DNA from: Aeromonas popoffii | GTDB taxonomy: Bacteria; Pseudomonadota; Gammaproteobacteria; Enterobacterales; Aeromonadaceae | Length of the DNA stretch: 64,000 bases | Assembly: GCF_000820025.1 (NCBI RefSeq) | Contig: NZ_CDBI01000070.1 | Span: 862 to 64,861 of the forward strand | Direction: 5' to 3' | Position numbers and translations under genes: made by a program | The notes under the pieces: generated by a model | What the model saw: the letters and a program-made list of their open reading frames with translations, nothing else | Databases searched by the model: none | What the model was told of the DNA's origin: nothing | In this document: in pieces, positions 27,008 to 35,433 of the stretch | Numbering within the stretch: the stretch's first letter is position 1 | Layout: every line of letters starts with the position of its first letter

Positions 27008-28009
27008 ATGTCTGTCATGCAAATCGCCAACACCGATGCCCCCATCATCGAAGTCCAGCATCTCTACAAGGACTTCCCCATCAACTCCAATGCCATCAAG
27101 AGTGGCAAGATGCGGGCACTCTCCGACATCACCTTCAACCTGCACCGGGGCCGCGCCCTGGCAGTGGTCGGGGAGTCGGGCTCCGGCAAGAGCACCATCG
27201 CCAAGATCATCGCCAAGATGTACAAGCTCAGTGCCGGGCGCATTCTCTATCGCGGCCGGGATCTGGAGGAGTTCAACAAGGGCACTGCCCTGCTGGACTA
27301 TCGCCAGAGCGTGCAGATGGTGTGGCAAGATCCGTTCGGTTCTCTCAACCCGACCCACACCATCTATCACCACATCGCCCGCCCCCTGCTGCTGCACAGC
27401 AAGGTGATCGACAAAAAAGAGCTGCCCGACATGGTCCATGCCCTGCTGGAGAAAGTCGGCCTCACTCCCGCCAAGGCGACCGCAGCCAAGTACCCCCACC
27501 AGCTCTCTGGCGGCCAGCGCCAGCGGGTCAACATCGCCCGCAATCTGGCGGTAGAGGCGCAAGTGGTACTGGCGGACGAGCCGACCTCCATGCTCGACGT
27601 CTCCATTCGCATCGGCATCCTCAACCTGATGGAACAGATGAAGAACGAACTGGGGGTCTCCATGCTCTACATCACCCACGACATCGCCACCGCCCGCTAT
27701 GTGGCGGAAGATCTGGCGGTGATGTACGTGGGCCACATGGTGGAGTGGGGCGAGGTGGACGAGATCCTGCACCACCCGCAGCACCCCTACACCCAGCTGC
27801 TCATCTCGGCGGTACCCGACCCCGAGAAGAGCATCCACGCCGAGCTGGAGGGTGGCCGCAAGGGGGAGATCCCGCTCTGGACACCGGAGTCCTGCGGTTG
27901 CCCCTTTGCCGGGCGCTGCAATCAGGCGATGCCCCGCTGCAAGGAGAGCCTGCCTGCCATCACCAGGCTGGCCGACAATCACTTCGTGCGCTGCTACCTC
28001 TACGAGTGA
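27008..28009 (+). CDS. ABC transporter ATPase 2 (DppF type)
   Basis: 333 residues. Walker A GESGSGKST, Q-loop MVWQDPFGSLNPTH, signature LSGGQRQR, Walker B VVLADEPTSMLD and switch His in YITHDIATA are intact, and the family C-terminal cysteine segment (CGCPFAGRCNQAMPRC) is present. It starts two bases after the previous stop. An alternative ATG four codons in (MQIANTD) is possible. It completes the five-part transporter. Confidence 0.93.
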   Translation: MSVMQIANTDAPIIEVQHLYKDFPINSNAIKSGKMRALSDITFNLHRGRALAVVGESGSGKSTIAKIIAKMYKLSAGRILYRGRDLEEFNKGTALLDYRQSVQMVWQDPFGSLNPTHTIYHHIARPLLLHSKVIDKKELPDMVHALLEKVGLTPAKATAAKYPHQLSGGQRQRVNIARNLAVEAQVVLADEPTSMLDVSIRIGILNLMEQMKNELGVSMLYITHDIATARYVAEDLAVMYVGHMVEWGEVDEILHHPQHPYTQLLISAVPDPEKSIHAELEGGRKGEIPLWTPESCGCPFAGRCNQAMPRCKESLPAITRLADNHFVRCYLYE

Positions 28010-28124
28010 GGGTGAGCCTTAGACCGGCCGGACAGCACTGTCCGGCCATGGCCTCGATACGGGGTGACCACAGCCCCGTGATGTGCCTCACCGTCCGTCG
28101 GTGAACCACAGGAGTAATACCTTG

Positions 28125-29858
28125 ATGGAACTCTTGATCAATCAGGTGGGCTACGAGTGCGACGGGCACAAGGTCGCCCTCTTGCAAACCTCCCACGCCC
28201 ATGATCTCGGCGGCTATGTCAGGCTGCAACGCCTCTATGATGGCCAGATCCTGTTTGAAACCCCGCTGCAAGCAGCCGGGGGCGTCCCCGGCTGGCAGGG
28301 CCGCGCTTACTGGCGTGCCGACTTCTCCGCATTCAAGGTGCCCGGTCATTACCGGCTGGAGGCAATCACTGCCCAAGGGATTGTCCGCTCGACCCGCTTT
28401 GCCATCGGCCAGGATCTGCTGGCCAGTCGTTGCCTCTCCGACGTCATTCACTACTTCAAGGGGCAGCGCGCCAGCGGCACCTTCGATCGGGCAGACCGCA
28501 GCGCCCGCCTGTTTGGCACCGACCAGCACAAAGATGTGCACGGCGGCTGGTTCGATGCCAGTGGCGACATGAGCAAGTACTTGAGCCACCTCTCCTACGC
28601 CAACTACCTCAACCCCCAGCAGACCCCCATGGTGGTGTGGGCCCTGCTCAAGTGCAGGGAGCTGCTGGCTCCGCGCCGCGATATCGATGGGGTGAACCTC
28701 TGCAAGCGACTCAATGACGAAGCGCTGCACGGCACCGATTTCCTCTGCCGGATGCAGGATGAGTCGGGCTTCTTCTTCATGACCCTGTTCGACCAGTGGA
28801 GCAAGGATCCCGCCCAGCGCGAGCTGTGCGCCTATGCCACCCAGCAGGGGATCAAGTCCGCCAACTGGCAGGCGGGTTTTCGCCAAGGGGGTGGCATGGC
28901 CATCGCCGCGCTGGCCCGCGCCGCCCGCGAGAGCGTCAGCGGCGACGTCGATGCCAGCCGCTACGCCGAGGCGGCCAGCCGCGGCTACCTGCACCTGCGT
29001 GAGTACAACCTCGCCTATCTGGATGACGGGGTAGAGAACATCATCGACGACTACTGCGCCCTGCTGGCGGCGGTGGAGCTGACCCGCACCTTAGGCTCCG
29101 AGTGGCTGGCCGAGGCAAGAGCCCGAGCCAGCAAGCTCTGCGCCCGCCAGCGAATCCATCCGGAGCTGGGTCACTACTGGTCGGCCAACGAGGATGGCTC
29201 ACGCCCCTACTATCACGCCGCCGAAGCGGGCCTGCCGGTGCTGGCGCTGCTGGAATATTTAGGCGTAGAGCCAGATCAGGGGCGCAAGGCCCGGGTGCAA
29301 ACGGTGGTGGAGCAGGCGCTGGCCGCCGAGCTGGCACTGTGCGCCCGGGCGGGCAATCCCTTCTCCCTCGCCCGCCAATATGTCAAAGGGGTGGATGAAG
29401 CGCCGCGCGTCAGCTTTTTTATCCCCCATCACAACGAATCCGGCTACTGGTGGCAGGGGGAGAACGCCCGCCTCGCGTCGCTGGCGACCATGGCCTTTGC
29501 CGCCGCCCGCCACTTCCCCCGCCAGAGCCAGCCACTGAACACTTACGGCCAGCGCCAGCTCGACTGGATCCTCGGGCAAAACCCGTTCAACGCCTGCATG
29601 CTGGCGGGCCACGGCATCAACAACCCCACCTATACCGCCGGGTATCCCAATGCGCAGGGGGGTATCTGCAACGGCATCACCGCCGGGTTCGATGACGAAC
29701 ATGAGGTGGCCTTTATCCCGCAGGAGTACAAGGATCGGCTGGATCAGAACTGGCGCTGGGGCGAGCAGTGGATCCCCCACGCCGCCTGGTTTGCCCTGGC
29801 CATCAGCTGGCAGAGTGCCCTGGGTGATCGAAATGAGCAGGGAGGTCACCATGATTGA
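28125..29858 (+). CDS. GH9-family glucosaminidase for chitin-oligosaccharide breakdown
   Basis: 577 residues from the ATG at 28125 (AGGAG lies ten bases upstream; a TTG at 28122 is an alternative). An N-terminal Ig-like domain (MELLINQVGYECDGHKVALL to about 95) precedes a GH9 alpha/alpha barrel with the catalytic-base motif GGWFDASGD (Asp144, Asp148) and the C-terminal NESGYWWQGENARLAS and WILGQNPFNACMLAG segments. No signal peptide, so it is cytoplasmic. The Vibrio counterpart in the same position is a glucosaminidase acting on imported oligomers; substrate is inferred from that synteny. Its last ~45 codons are repeated in the following short ORF. Confidence 0.88.
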   Translation: MELLINQVGYECDGHKVALLQTSHAHDLGGYVRLQRLYDGQILFETPLQAAGGVPGWQGRAYWRADFSAFKVPGHYRLEAITAQGIVRSTRFAIGQDLLASRCLSDVIHYFKGQRASGTFDRADRSARLFGTDQHKDVHGGWFDASGDMSKYLSHLSYANYLNPQQTPMVVWALLKCRELLAPRRDIDGVNLCKRLNDEALHGTDFLCRMQDESGFFFMTLFDQWSKDPAQRELCAYATQQGIKSANWQAGFRQGGGMAIAALARAARESVSGDVDASRYAEAASRGYLHLREYNLAYLDDGVENIIDDYCALLAAVELTRTLGSEWLAEARARASKLCARQRIHPELGHYWSANEDGSRPYYHAAEAGLPVLALLEYLGVEPDQGRKARVQTVVEQALAAELALCARAGNPFSLARQYVKGVDEAPRVSFFIPHHNESGYWWQGENARLASLATMAFAAARHFPRQSQPLNTYGQRQLDWILGQNPFNACMLAGHGINNPTYTAGYPNAQGGICNGITAGFDDEHEVAFIPQEYKDRLDQNWRWGEQWIPHAAWFALAISWQSALGDRNEQGGHHD

Positions 29859-29992
29859 GATGTACAGGAATCGGCTCGATCATAACTGGCACAGGGAAGA
29901 ACAGCGGATCCTCCATGCAGTCCGGTTTGCCCTGGCCATCAGCTGGCAGAGTGCCCTGGGTAATCAAAATGAGCAGGGAGGTCACCATGATT
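29721..29992 (+). repeat. 136-bp imperfect tandem duplication at the GH9/kinase junction
   Basis: About 29721-29856 is repeated at 29857-29992 with a constant offset of 136 bases. The unit comprises the last codons of the GH9 gene, the Shine-Dalgarno AGGGAGGT and the start ATGATTGAG of the next gene. The 3' part is nearly identical between copies, while the 5' part has many substitutions, so the duplication is not recent. Confidence 0.85.
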
Positions 29993-29994
29993 GA
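29851..29994 (+). CDS. Short ORF repeating the GH9 C-terminus
   Basis: 47 codons, MIEMYRNRLDHNWHREEQRI to NEQGGHHD. It starts at the first copy of the kinase-type start signal (AGGGAGGTCACC-ATG) and ends in the second copy. Most of it reads like the end of the GH9 enzyme (RLDQNWRWGEQWIPHA versus RLDHNWHREEQRILHA; FALAISWQSALG identical). The 136-base shift links the kinase start to the GH9 frame. It may be translated to couple GH9 and kinase synthesis, or be a by-product of the duplication. No independent function is suggested. Confidence 0.45.
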   Translation: MIEMYRNRLDHNWHREEQRILHAVRFALAISWQSALGNQNEQGGHHD

Positions 29995-30859
29995 GTTCTG
30001 GGTCGGGGTCGATGGCGGGGGCACCCACACCCGCGCCCGCATTCGGGATCGGACGGGCAAGCTGCTCGGCGAGGGGCGCGCCGCCGGATCCAATCTGGAG
30101 CTGGGCATAGAGGTCGCTCACGCCAATGTGCTGGCTGCCATCGCCAGCGCCCGGATCACTGCCGGGCTCGGCATCGAGAGCGAACAGCTGATGGGGGGCG
30201 GGCTGGCACTCGCCTCCGCCGAGCTGGCCGACTGCTACCACGCCATGCTCGCCATGCCGTTCCCTTTTGCGAGCGTGCGGCTCACCTCCGATGCCTTCGG
30301 TGCCTGTCTGGGCGCCTTTGGCGGCGAGGAGGGGGCCATCCTCATCGCCGGTACCGGCTCGGCCGGGCTCATCTATCGCCACGGCCAGCTTCACACCTGC
30401 TCCGGTCGCGGCTTCCCCATCTCGGATCTGGGCAGCGGCGCCTGGCTGGGGCTGCGTGCCATCCAGCAATCCCTGCTCTGCCATGACGGCATCCTGCCCC
30501 CCAGCACGCTCGCCATCCGCTTGCTCGATCACTTCAAGCGGGATCAGGCGGAAGTGGTGCGCTGGGCCGCCCGCGCCATTCCGGCAGACTATGGTCACTT
30601 TGCCCCCTGGGTGTTCGATGCCGCCAGCGATGGCGACGAGCTCGCCAACCAGCTGCTGGACGAAACCTGCACCCAGCTGCATACCCTGCTGGAGGGGATG
30701 CAGCAGCTGGGAGCCAGCCAGATTGCCCTGCTCGGCGGCATCGGCATGCGCCTCGCCCCCCGGCTAGCGCACGTCAACCTCGTTCACCCGCAAGCCGATG
30801 CACTGGAGGGGGCCATCCTGTTTGCCCAGTCGGAGGCGTTCCCATGTCTGCACTGCTGA
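29987..30859 (+). CDS. gspK: BadF/BadG-type amino-sugar kinase (GspK-like)
   Basis: 290 residues from the ATG at 29987, preceded by AGGGAGGT. The actin-fold phosphate-1 loop VGVDGGGTHTRARIRD opens the protein; ILIAGTGSAGLIY, then FPISDLGSGAWLGLRAI form the second phosphate and connecting motifs, and LLGGIGMRLAP the adenosine motif. This is the BadF/BadG/GlcNAc-kinase family. The Vibrio gene at this locus encodes a glucosamine-specific kinase, which would act on glucosamine released by the GH9 enzyme; GlcNAc as substrate cannot be excluded. It is followed by a 160-base gap before the hexosaminidase. Confidence 0.85.
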   Translation: MIEFWVGVDGGGTHTRARIRDRTGKLLGEGRAAGSNLELGIEVAHANVLAAIASARITAGLGIESEQLMGGGLALASAELADCYHAMLAMPFPFASVRLTSDAFGACLGAFGGEEGAILIAGTGSAGLIYRHGQLHTCSGRGFPISDLGSGAWLGLRAIQQSLLCHDGILPPSTLAIRLLDHFKRDQAEVVRWAARAIPADYGHFAPWVFDAASDGDELANQLLDETCTQLHTLLEGMQQLGASQIALLGGIGMRLAPRLAHVNLVHPQADALEGAILFAQSEAFPCLHC

Positions 30860-31029
30860 GCCTTGTCCCATTCGATCTGCCCGCTGGCGGGGACAGGATC
30901 CCCCTCTGCCCGCTTCAGGGGGCGCCCATCTCCGCACTCAGGATCCCTCCCCACGTTGACCAGTACCACAAGGAGATGATCGCCCTGTTTGTTCCCTTAA
31001 CTCCCTCAGAGGAATTTGCATGTCTGCAC
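30770..31029 (+). repeat. Decayed duplication of the kinase/hexosaminidase junction
   Basis: The kinase end at 30770-30853 resembles 30952-31029: both run from CACGT to ATGTCTGCAC, with CCTGTTTG in the middle and a six-base length difference. The frame ending at 31035 reads PSEEFACLHP, close to the kinase C-terminus QSEAFPCLHC. Similarity is partial, so homology is probable rather than certain. Confidence 0.4.
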
Positions 31030-32885
31030 CCCTGATCCACACCCAGGTTGAGCGGCACGATGGCAAGGACGTCTGGTTCCGCTTTAGCCTGAGCCAGCTG
31101 CCGGCAGCCCACTGGAAGCTCCACTTCTGCCTGGCGCGTCACATAGATCCCGCCTCCCTCGAGGGCGCCAGACTGGAACGCCAGAGCGGCAGCTACAAGG
31201 TGCTGATCCCGGCGGAGGGGCAACGGGAGCTGCGTTTTTGCTGTCGCAACACCCCCATCAAGAAGCTCTCCGACATGCCACGCGGCTTCTTCCTGAGCCT
31301 GCCCGAGGCCAGCACAGGCCCCCAGCTGATGCCGGTGGTGCTGGCCGATGAGGATCTTGGCCTGCCGCCAAGCGGGCCCAACACCCCGGACCTGCCCAAG
31401 GTCGAGCCCCTCGCTGGCATAGTGCCCCAGCCGGATCAGCGGGTGCTGCTGGAGGGCAACTTCCGGCTGGCAGAGCGGGCCCATGTCAGCGGGCCCGGGT
31501 CGCTTACCACCCTGCTGGACCATTTCAACGAGCTGACCGGGCTCGCGCTGGAACAGGATCATGATGGGGAGATCCGGCTACTCGAGGAGCCCCTGGCTAC
31601 CGAGGCCTATCGCCTCACCATCACGCAGGAAGGGGTGACCATAGCCGCAGCTGGCGAGGCTGGCTGGCGCCACGGTCTGGTGAGCCTGGCACAGTGGTAT
31701 CTGCAACATGGGGAGAGCCTGCCCTGCATCGAGCTGGTCGATGCCCCCCGCTTTGGTTTTCGCGGTATCTTCCTCGACTGTGCCCGCCACTTTCACACCC
31801 TGGCCACCCTCAAGCGCCTGCTCAAGCTGATGAGCCTCTACAAGTTCAACCGCTTCCACTGGCACCTGACCGATGACGAGGGGTGGCGGCTCGAGATCAG
31901 GGCCTTCCCGCAGTTGACCGAGCTAGCCGCCTGGCGCGGCCACGACCTGCCTGTGGGGCCCCAGCTCAGCGGCGGCCCCGAGCCCTATGGCGGCTACTAC
32001 ACCCAGAGCGAGGTGAAGGAGCTGGTGAGCTATGCCAGTGAGCTCGGCATCACCGTCATTCCCGAGATCGACATTCCGGGTCACTGCCACGCCGCCATCA
32101 AGGCGCTGCCGGAGCTGCTAGTGGAAGAGGCTGATCGCTCCCGCTACCGCTCGGTGCAATATTTCGATGACAACGTGCTCAACCCCGCCCTGCCCGGCAC
32201 CTACCGTTTTCTGGAAGCGGTGCTGGACGAGGTGTGCGAGCTATTCCCCGATCCGCAGATCCACATGGGGGGTGACGAAGTGCCGACCGGGGTCTGGACC
32301 GGCAGCCCGGCCTGCCAGCAGCTGATGCAACAAGAGGGGTATCAGGATTGCCGTGAGCTGCAGGGCCACCTGCTGCGCCACTGCCAGCAATATCTGGCGG
32401 GCAAGGGCAAGCGGATGCTGGGCTGGGAGGAGATATTGCACGGCGACAAGGTGAGCCGGGATGCCACCATCTTTGCCTGGACCAGCTTCCAGGCAGGGCT
32501 GGATGCCGCTGCGGCGGGGTATCCCGTGGTGATGGCGCCCGCCCAGCACCTCTATCTGGATCTGGCCTGGAACCAGGACATTCATGAACCCGGCCTCTAC
32601 TGGGCGGGTACCCTCAATCTGGAGCAGGTCTATGCTTGCGATCCTGCGCCAGCCGATTTCCATGCCAACGATAACATCCTCGGGGTGCTGAGCCCCTTAT
32701 GGTCGGAACTGGTGACCTCTCGTGACCGCCTCGACTATATGATGTTCCCGCGCATGCTGGCCACGGCCGAGGTGGCCTGGAGCGATCCCGCCCACAAGGA
32801 CTGGGATCACTTCGCCGCCCGCCTGCCGGGTCAGCTGCAGATCCTCGACCAGCTACAGGTGGGTTACCGAGAGCCACAGAAGTAG
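31020..32885 (+). CDS. GH20 beta-N-acetylhexosaminidase (chitobiase type), cytoplasmic
   Basis: 621 residues. An N-terminal beta domain precedes a GH20 catalytic barrel: FGFRGIFLDCARHF, FNRFHWHLTDDEGWRLEI, IPEIDIPGHCHAAIKA and the catalytic pair Asp419-Glu420 in HMGGDEVPTG; the C-terminal WSDPAHKDW is also typical. No signal peptide is present, so it should remove GlcNAc from imported oligomers in the cytoplasm. GAGGA seven bases upstream supports the start at 31020. It is the last gene before a strong terminator; the chitobiose phosphorylase and phosphohexomutase genes that follow in Vibrio cholerae are absent here. Confidence 0.93.
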   Translation: MSAPLIHTQVERHDGKDVWFRFSLSQLPAAHWKLHFCLARHIDPASLEGARLERQSGSYKVLIPAEGQRELRFCCRNTPIKKLSDMPRGFFLSLPEASTGPQLMPVVLADEDLGLPPSGPNTPDLPKVEPLAGIVPQPDQRVLLEGNFRLAERAHVSGPGSLTTLLDHFNELTGLALEQDHDGEIRLLEEPLATEAYRLTITQEGVTIAAAGEAGWRHGLVSLAQWYLQHGESLPCIELVDAPRFGFRGIFLDCARHFHTLATLKRLLKLMSLYKFNRFHWHLTDDEGWRLEIRAFPQLTELAAWRGHDLPVGPQLSGGPEPYGGYYTQSEVKELVSYASELGITVIPEIDIPGHCHAAIKALPELLVEEADRSRYRSVQYFDDNVLNPALPGTYRFLEAVLDEVCELFPDPQIHMGGDEVPTGVWTGSPACQQLMQQEGYQDCRELQGHLLRHCQQYLAGKGKRMLGWEEILHGDKVSRDATIFAWTSFQAGLDAAAAGYPVVMAPAQHLYLDLAWNQDIHEPGLYWAGTLNLEQVYACDPAPADFHANDNILGVLSPLWSELVTSRDRLDYMMFPRMLATAEVAWSDPAHKDWDHFAARLPGQLQILDQLQVGYREPQK

Positions 32886-32901
32886 TATTACCTTCCTATC
32901 T

Positions 32902-32926
32902 GGCGACCTTTCGGTCGCCTTTTTTA
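32902..32926 (+). terminator. Terminator of the chitin-oligosaccharide operon
   Basis: GGCGACC, loop TTTC, GGTCGCC followed by TTTTTT, 16 bases after the hexosaminidase stop. Confidence 0.9.
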
Positions 32927-33098
32927 CCATCCACCAACAAAAAACCAACTTACCCCTACCATTCATCCACCATTGTTGGCAAAATTCAGCCCCTAATGAA
33001 GCCAATCTGGCACACCCTGGCAAGCACCTGCAACCACACCCAGATCTGCCACAATAACAACGACAAAACTATCAACAAGAACATCGGAGCGTATTCCT

Positions 33099-34652
33099 AT
33101 GGCCCGCAGAGACGCCCATACCCTGGACAGCGAAGTGGAGTTTCCTGCCGACGAACAACTGGTTTCCACCACGGATCTGCGCGGGGTGATCACCTATGCC
33201 AACCCCGCCTTCTGCCGCATCGCTGGCTACCCCGTTGAAGAACTGGTCGGCCACAACCACAACCTGGTGCGACACCCCGACATGCCCAAGGCCGCTTTTG
33301 CCGATCTGTGGGCTCGCCTCAAGGAGGGCAAGCCCTGGCGCGGCATGGTGAAGAACCGCTGCAAGGATGGCCGTTACTACTGGGTCGACGCCTATGTGAC
33401 CCCCATCTACGAGGGGGGCATAGTCAGCGGTTACCAGTCGGTACGCTGCAAACCGGAACCCCAGCTCAAGCGAGTCGCTAACCAGACCTATCAGGCTCTG
33501 CTCAAGGCGGAGCGCGGCTCGACCAACAGCCTTCCCTCCTTCAGCCACGTACGCCTGCCGGTGCTGGGCCTGCTGTTGCTCGGCTTGCTCGGCTGGGCCT
33601 TTGTCAGCAAGGGCGCTATGGCAGCCCTGCTGATGCTGCTGCCCCTGCTGCTCATAGGTGGCGCTTACTGGCGCGAGCTCTTTGCGCTGCCGCTCTATCT
33701 GCAGCAGCTCGGCCGCGAATACGACAGCCTGACCCGGCTGGTTTACTCGGGCGACGGCCCCGGCGCCATCGCCGACTTTCACATCAAGATGCTGCAGGCC
33801 CGCATCCGTACCGTGCTGGGCCGGGTCAACGATGCAACCCACCCCCTGCAGACCCTGGCCACCAACCTGAAACAGGCGTCCCATCAGGCCTGCCTCGACA
33901 TCAACGAGCAGAATGCCCAGACCCAGCAGATGGCTGCCGCCATGACCCAGATGGCCAGCACGGCCCACGAGATCGCCCACAACATTCAGGACTCCAACGG
34001 TCAGGTCAACGAGGCTCGCAGCCGCTGCGAACACACCAACCAACAGCTGAGCCAGACAGAACAACGCATCGAGCAGCTCGCCAAACAGGCGGAGCTGGCG
34101 TTCAACTCGGCGGTGGAGCTGGCCAGCGAATCGGAGCGGATCGGCAGCGTGATGGGCGAGATCCAGGGCATAGCCGACCAGACCAACCTGCTGGCCCTCA
34201 ACGCAGCCATCGAGGCAGCGCGGGCCGGTGAGCAGGGCCGCGGCTTTGCTGTGGTGGCCGACGAGGTGCGCACCCTGTCGACTCGCACCCACAAGGCAAC
34301 CGAGCAGATCCAGGGCAGCATACATCAGATCCTGCACACTCTGGGACGCTGGAAGGGGATGATGCAGGAGAACCTGCAACAGACCCGGGAGTGCGCCGAG
34401 ATGACCCGCCAGGGCGCCAGCAGCCTGCTCTCTGTGCTGGAAGAGATAGAGCTGGTCACGGAACACTCCACCCAGATAGCCGCCGCTGCCGAGCAGCAGC
34501 AGGCGGTGGTAGAGGAGATCAGCCGCAACATCAACCAGATCTCCCAATACTCCCACGCCAACAGCCAGAAGATGCAGGAGGTCGACAACTCGAGTCAGGA
34601 GCTACTGGAGCGAGCCAGGCAGCTCAAGGGGCTCAGCCAGACCTTTGGTTGA
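33099..34652 (+). CDS. PAS-domain methyl-accepting chemotaxis protein (Aer-like)
   Basis: 517 residues. An N-terminal PAS domain (about 10-115: [40 protein letters not shown]) is followed by two adjacent membrane spans (about 150-190) with almost no periplasmic loop, then a long coiled-coil signalling domain. The hairpin tip is [20 protein letters not shown] followed by [15 protein letters not shown]. This is the layout of Aer, a redox/energy-taxis receptor that binds FAD in its PAS domain; FAD binding here is inferred. The gene is monocistronic, with its own terminator. A poor sigma-28-like element (GCCAATCT near 33000) lies upstream and is not convincing. Confidence 0.92.
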   Translation: MARRDAHTLDSEVEFPADEQLVSTTDLRGVITYANPAFCRIAGYPVEELVGHNHNLVRHPDMPKAAFADLWARLKEGKPWRGMVKNRCKDGRYYWVDAYVTPIYEGGIVSGYQSVRCKPEPQLKRVANQTYQALLKAERGSTNSLPSFSHVRLPVLGLLLLGLLGWAFVSKGAMAALLMLLPLLLIGGAYWRELFALPLYLQQLGREYDSLTRLVYSGDGPGAIADFHIKMLQARIRTVLGRVNDATHPLQTLATNLKQASHQACLDINEQNAQTQQMAAAMTQMASTAHEIAHNIQDSNGQVNEARSRCEHTNQQLSQTEQRIEQLAKQAELAFNSAVELASESERIGSVMGEIQGIADQTNLLALNAAIEAARAGEQGRGFAVVADEVRTLSTRTHKATEQIQGSIHQILHTLGRWKGMMQENLQQTRECAEMTRQGASSLLSVLEEIELVTEHSTQIAAAAEQQQAVVEEISRNINQISQYSHANSQKMQEVDNSSQELLERARQLKGLSQTFG

Positions 34653-34670
34653 AGCGGTTGTCACCGCCAC

Positions 34671-34706
34671 AACAGAAGCGCCACAATGGCGCTTCTGTTG
34701 TTTCTG
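34671..34706 (+). terminator. Terminator of the chemoreceptor gene
   Basis: AACAGAAGCGCC (34671-34682), loop ACAAT, GGCGCTTCTGTT (34688-34699), then GTTTCTG. Twelve perfect pairs. Confidence 0.8.
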
Positions 34707-34720
34707 ATGAGTCATGACCG

Positions 34721-35077
34721 ATGAGAATGGAGCCAGCCCCTGCCCCACTGAACAAAGTCGCCCGCATCGAGGCGATCCTCACCCTGATCCCGGCTGGCAA
34801 GGTGGTCAGCTATGGTCAGGTGGCAGATCTGGCGGGACTACCCGGTCGGGCCCGGCTGGTAGGCAAGGTGCTGCGGGAAACGGACAAGGTGCTGCCCTGG
34901 CATCGCGTGCTAGGTGCAGGCGGCACCATTTCACTGCCAAAAGGGTCGACAGGCTTTGCGCTGCAGACGGGGCGATTGCAGCAAGAGGGGGTGCCCGTGA
35001 TCGGCGGGCGGGTAAAGATGCGGGAGTGGCAATGGCAGCCCGACCTGGCCGAGCTGCTATTCCTCATTCCCTTTTAA
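34721..35077 (+). CDS. ybaZ: Alkyltransferase-like DNA-binding protein (Atl/YbaZ)
   Basis: 118 residues of the O6-alkylguanine-DNA alkyltransferase C-terminal fold: VARIEAILTLIPAGKVVSYG, then QVADLAGLPGRARLVGKVL. In true transferases the active site is PCHRV; here it reads PWHRVLGAGG with Trp60 in place of Cys, the hallmark of alkyltransferase-like proteins. These bind alkylated bases and pass them to nucleotide excision repair without catalysis. A second in-frame ATG two codons on (MEPAP) is an alternative start; no strong ribosome site separates them. A longer frame starting at 34714 is out of phase with the conserved protein. Confidence 0.9.
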   Translation: MRMEPAPAPLNKVARIEAILTLIPAGKVVSYGQVADLAGLPGRARLVGKVLRETDKVLPWHRVLGAGGTISLPKGSTGFALQTGRLQQEGVPVIGGRVKMREWQWQPDLAELLFLIPF

Positions 35078-35150
35078 ACCGGGGCGTAACGGCTTCTCAT
35101 GACCCTCTTCTGAGCCAAAAAGCGGCCATGACTTATTGCCTCCAGGTACA

Positions 35151-35318
35151 TCACAGCGAGAGAGGAGCCAGGATCTCGTCGCTGCGCACCTGCACAGGTA
35201 TGGTTTCATACTCCCGTTGCAGCAACACCAGCAGACTCTGCCTGTCCACCTCCAGCACATAGGCAGTCCCTTCCCGGGTCAGACAGGTCATTCCCGGCCG
35301 GATCTCGTTAATCTCCAT
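35151..35318 (-). CDS. Small conserved-looking protein of unknown function
   Basis: 55 residues, MEINEIRPGMTCLTREGTAY, then VLEVDRQSLLVLLQREYETIPVQ in two short segments, ending LAPLSL. The ATG at 35318 has GGAGG with a five-base spacer, a strong ribosome site that makes the gene credible. The predicted protein is short and beta-rich, without signal peptide or membrane span. I do not recognise the family. It lies between the atl gene and topA, in the topA direction but beyond the topA terminator. Confidence 0.6.
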   Translation of the reverse strand: MEINEIRPGMTCLTREGTAYVLEVDRQSLLVLLQREYETIPVQVRSDEILAPLSL

Positions 35319-35383
35319 CACAACCTCCGTGTACAGCGCTGTCATCCTTGCAGCCGTTTCAGTATACCGTCATCTCCCAACAA

Positions 35384-35411
35384 AAAGGCCCCAGCAAGGG
35401 GGCCTCTTTCA
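35384..35411 (-). terminator. Terminator of topA
   Basis: On the minus strand AGGCCCC, loop, GGGGCCT then TTTTTG, 23 bases past the topA stop. Confidence 0.85.
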
Positions 35412-35433
35412 TCATAGTGTGAACTACACGCCA

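Noticed and set aside
30844-31035. 63-codon ORF between the kinase and hexosaminidase as a real gene
   Set aside because: It has no clear ribosome site and its end resembles the kinase C-terminus; better explained as an old duplication of the junction.
32980-33010. Sigma-28 promoter upstream of the chemoreceptor gene
   Set aside because: GCCAATCT is only a partial match and the spacing to an upstream CAAA/AAAA is wrong, so support is too weak for a feature.
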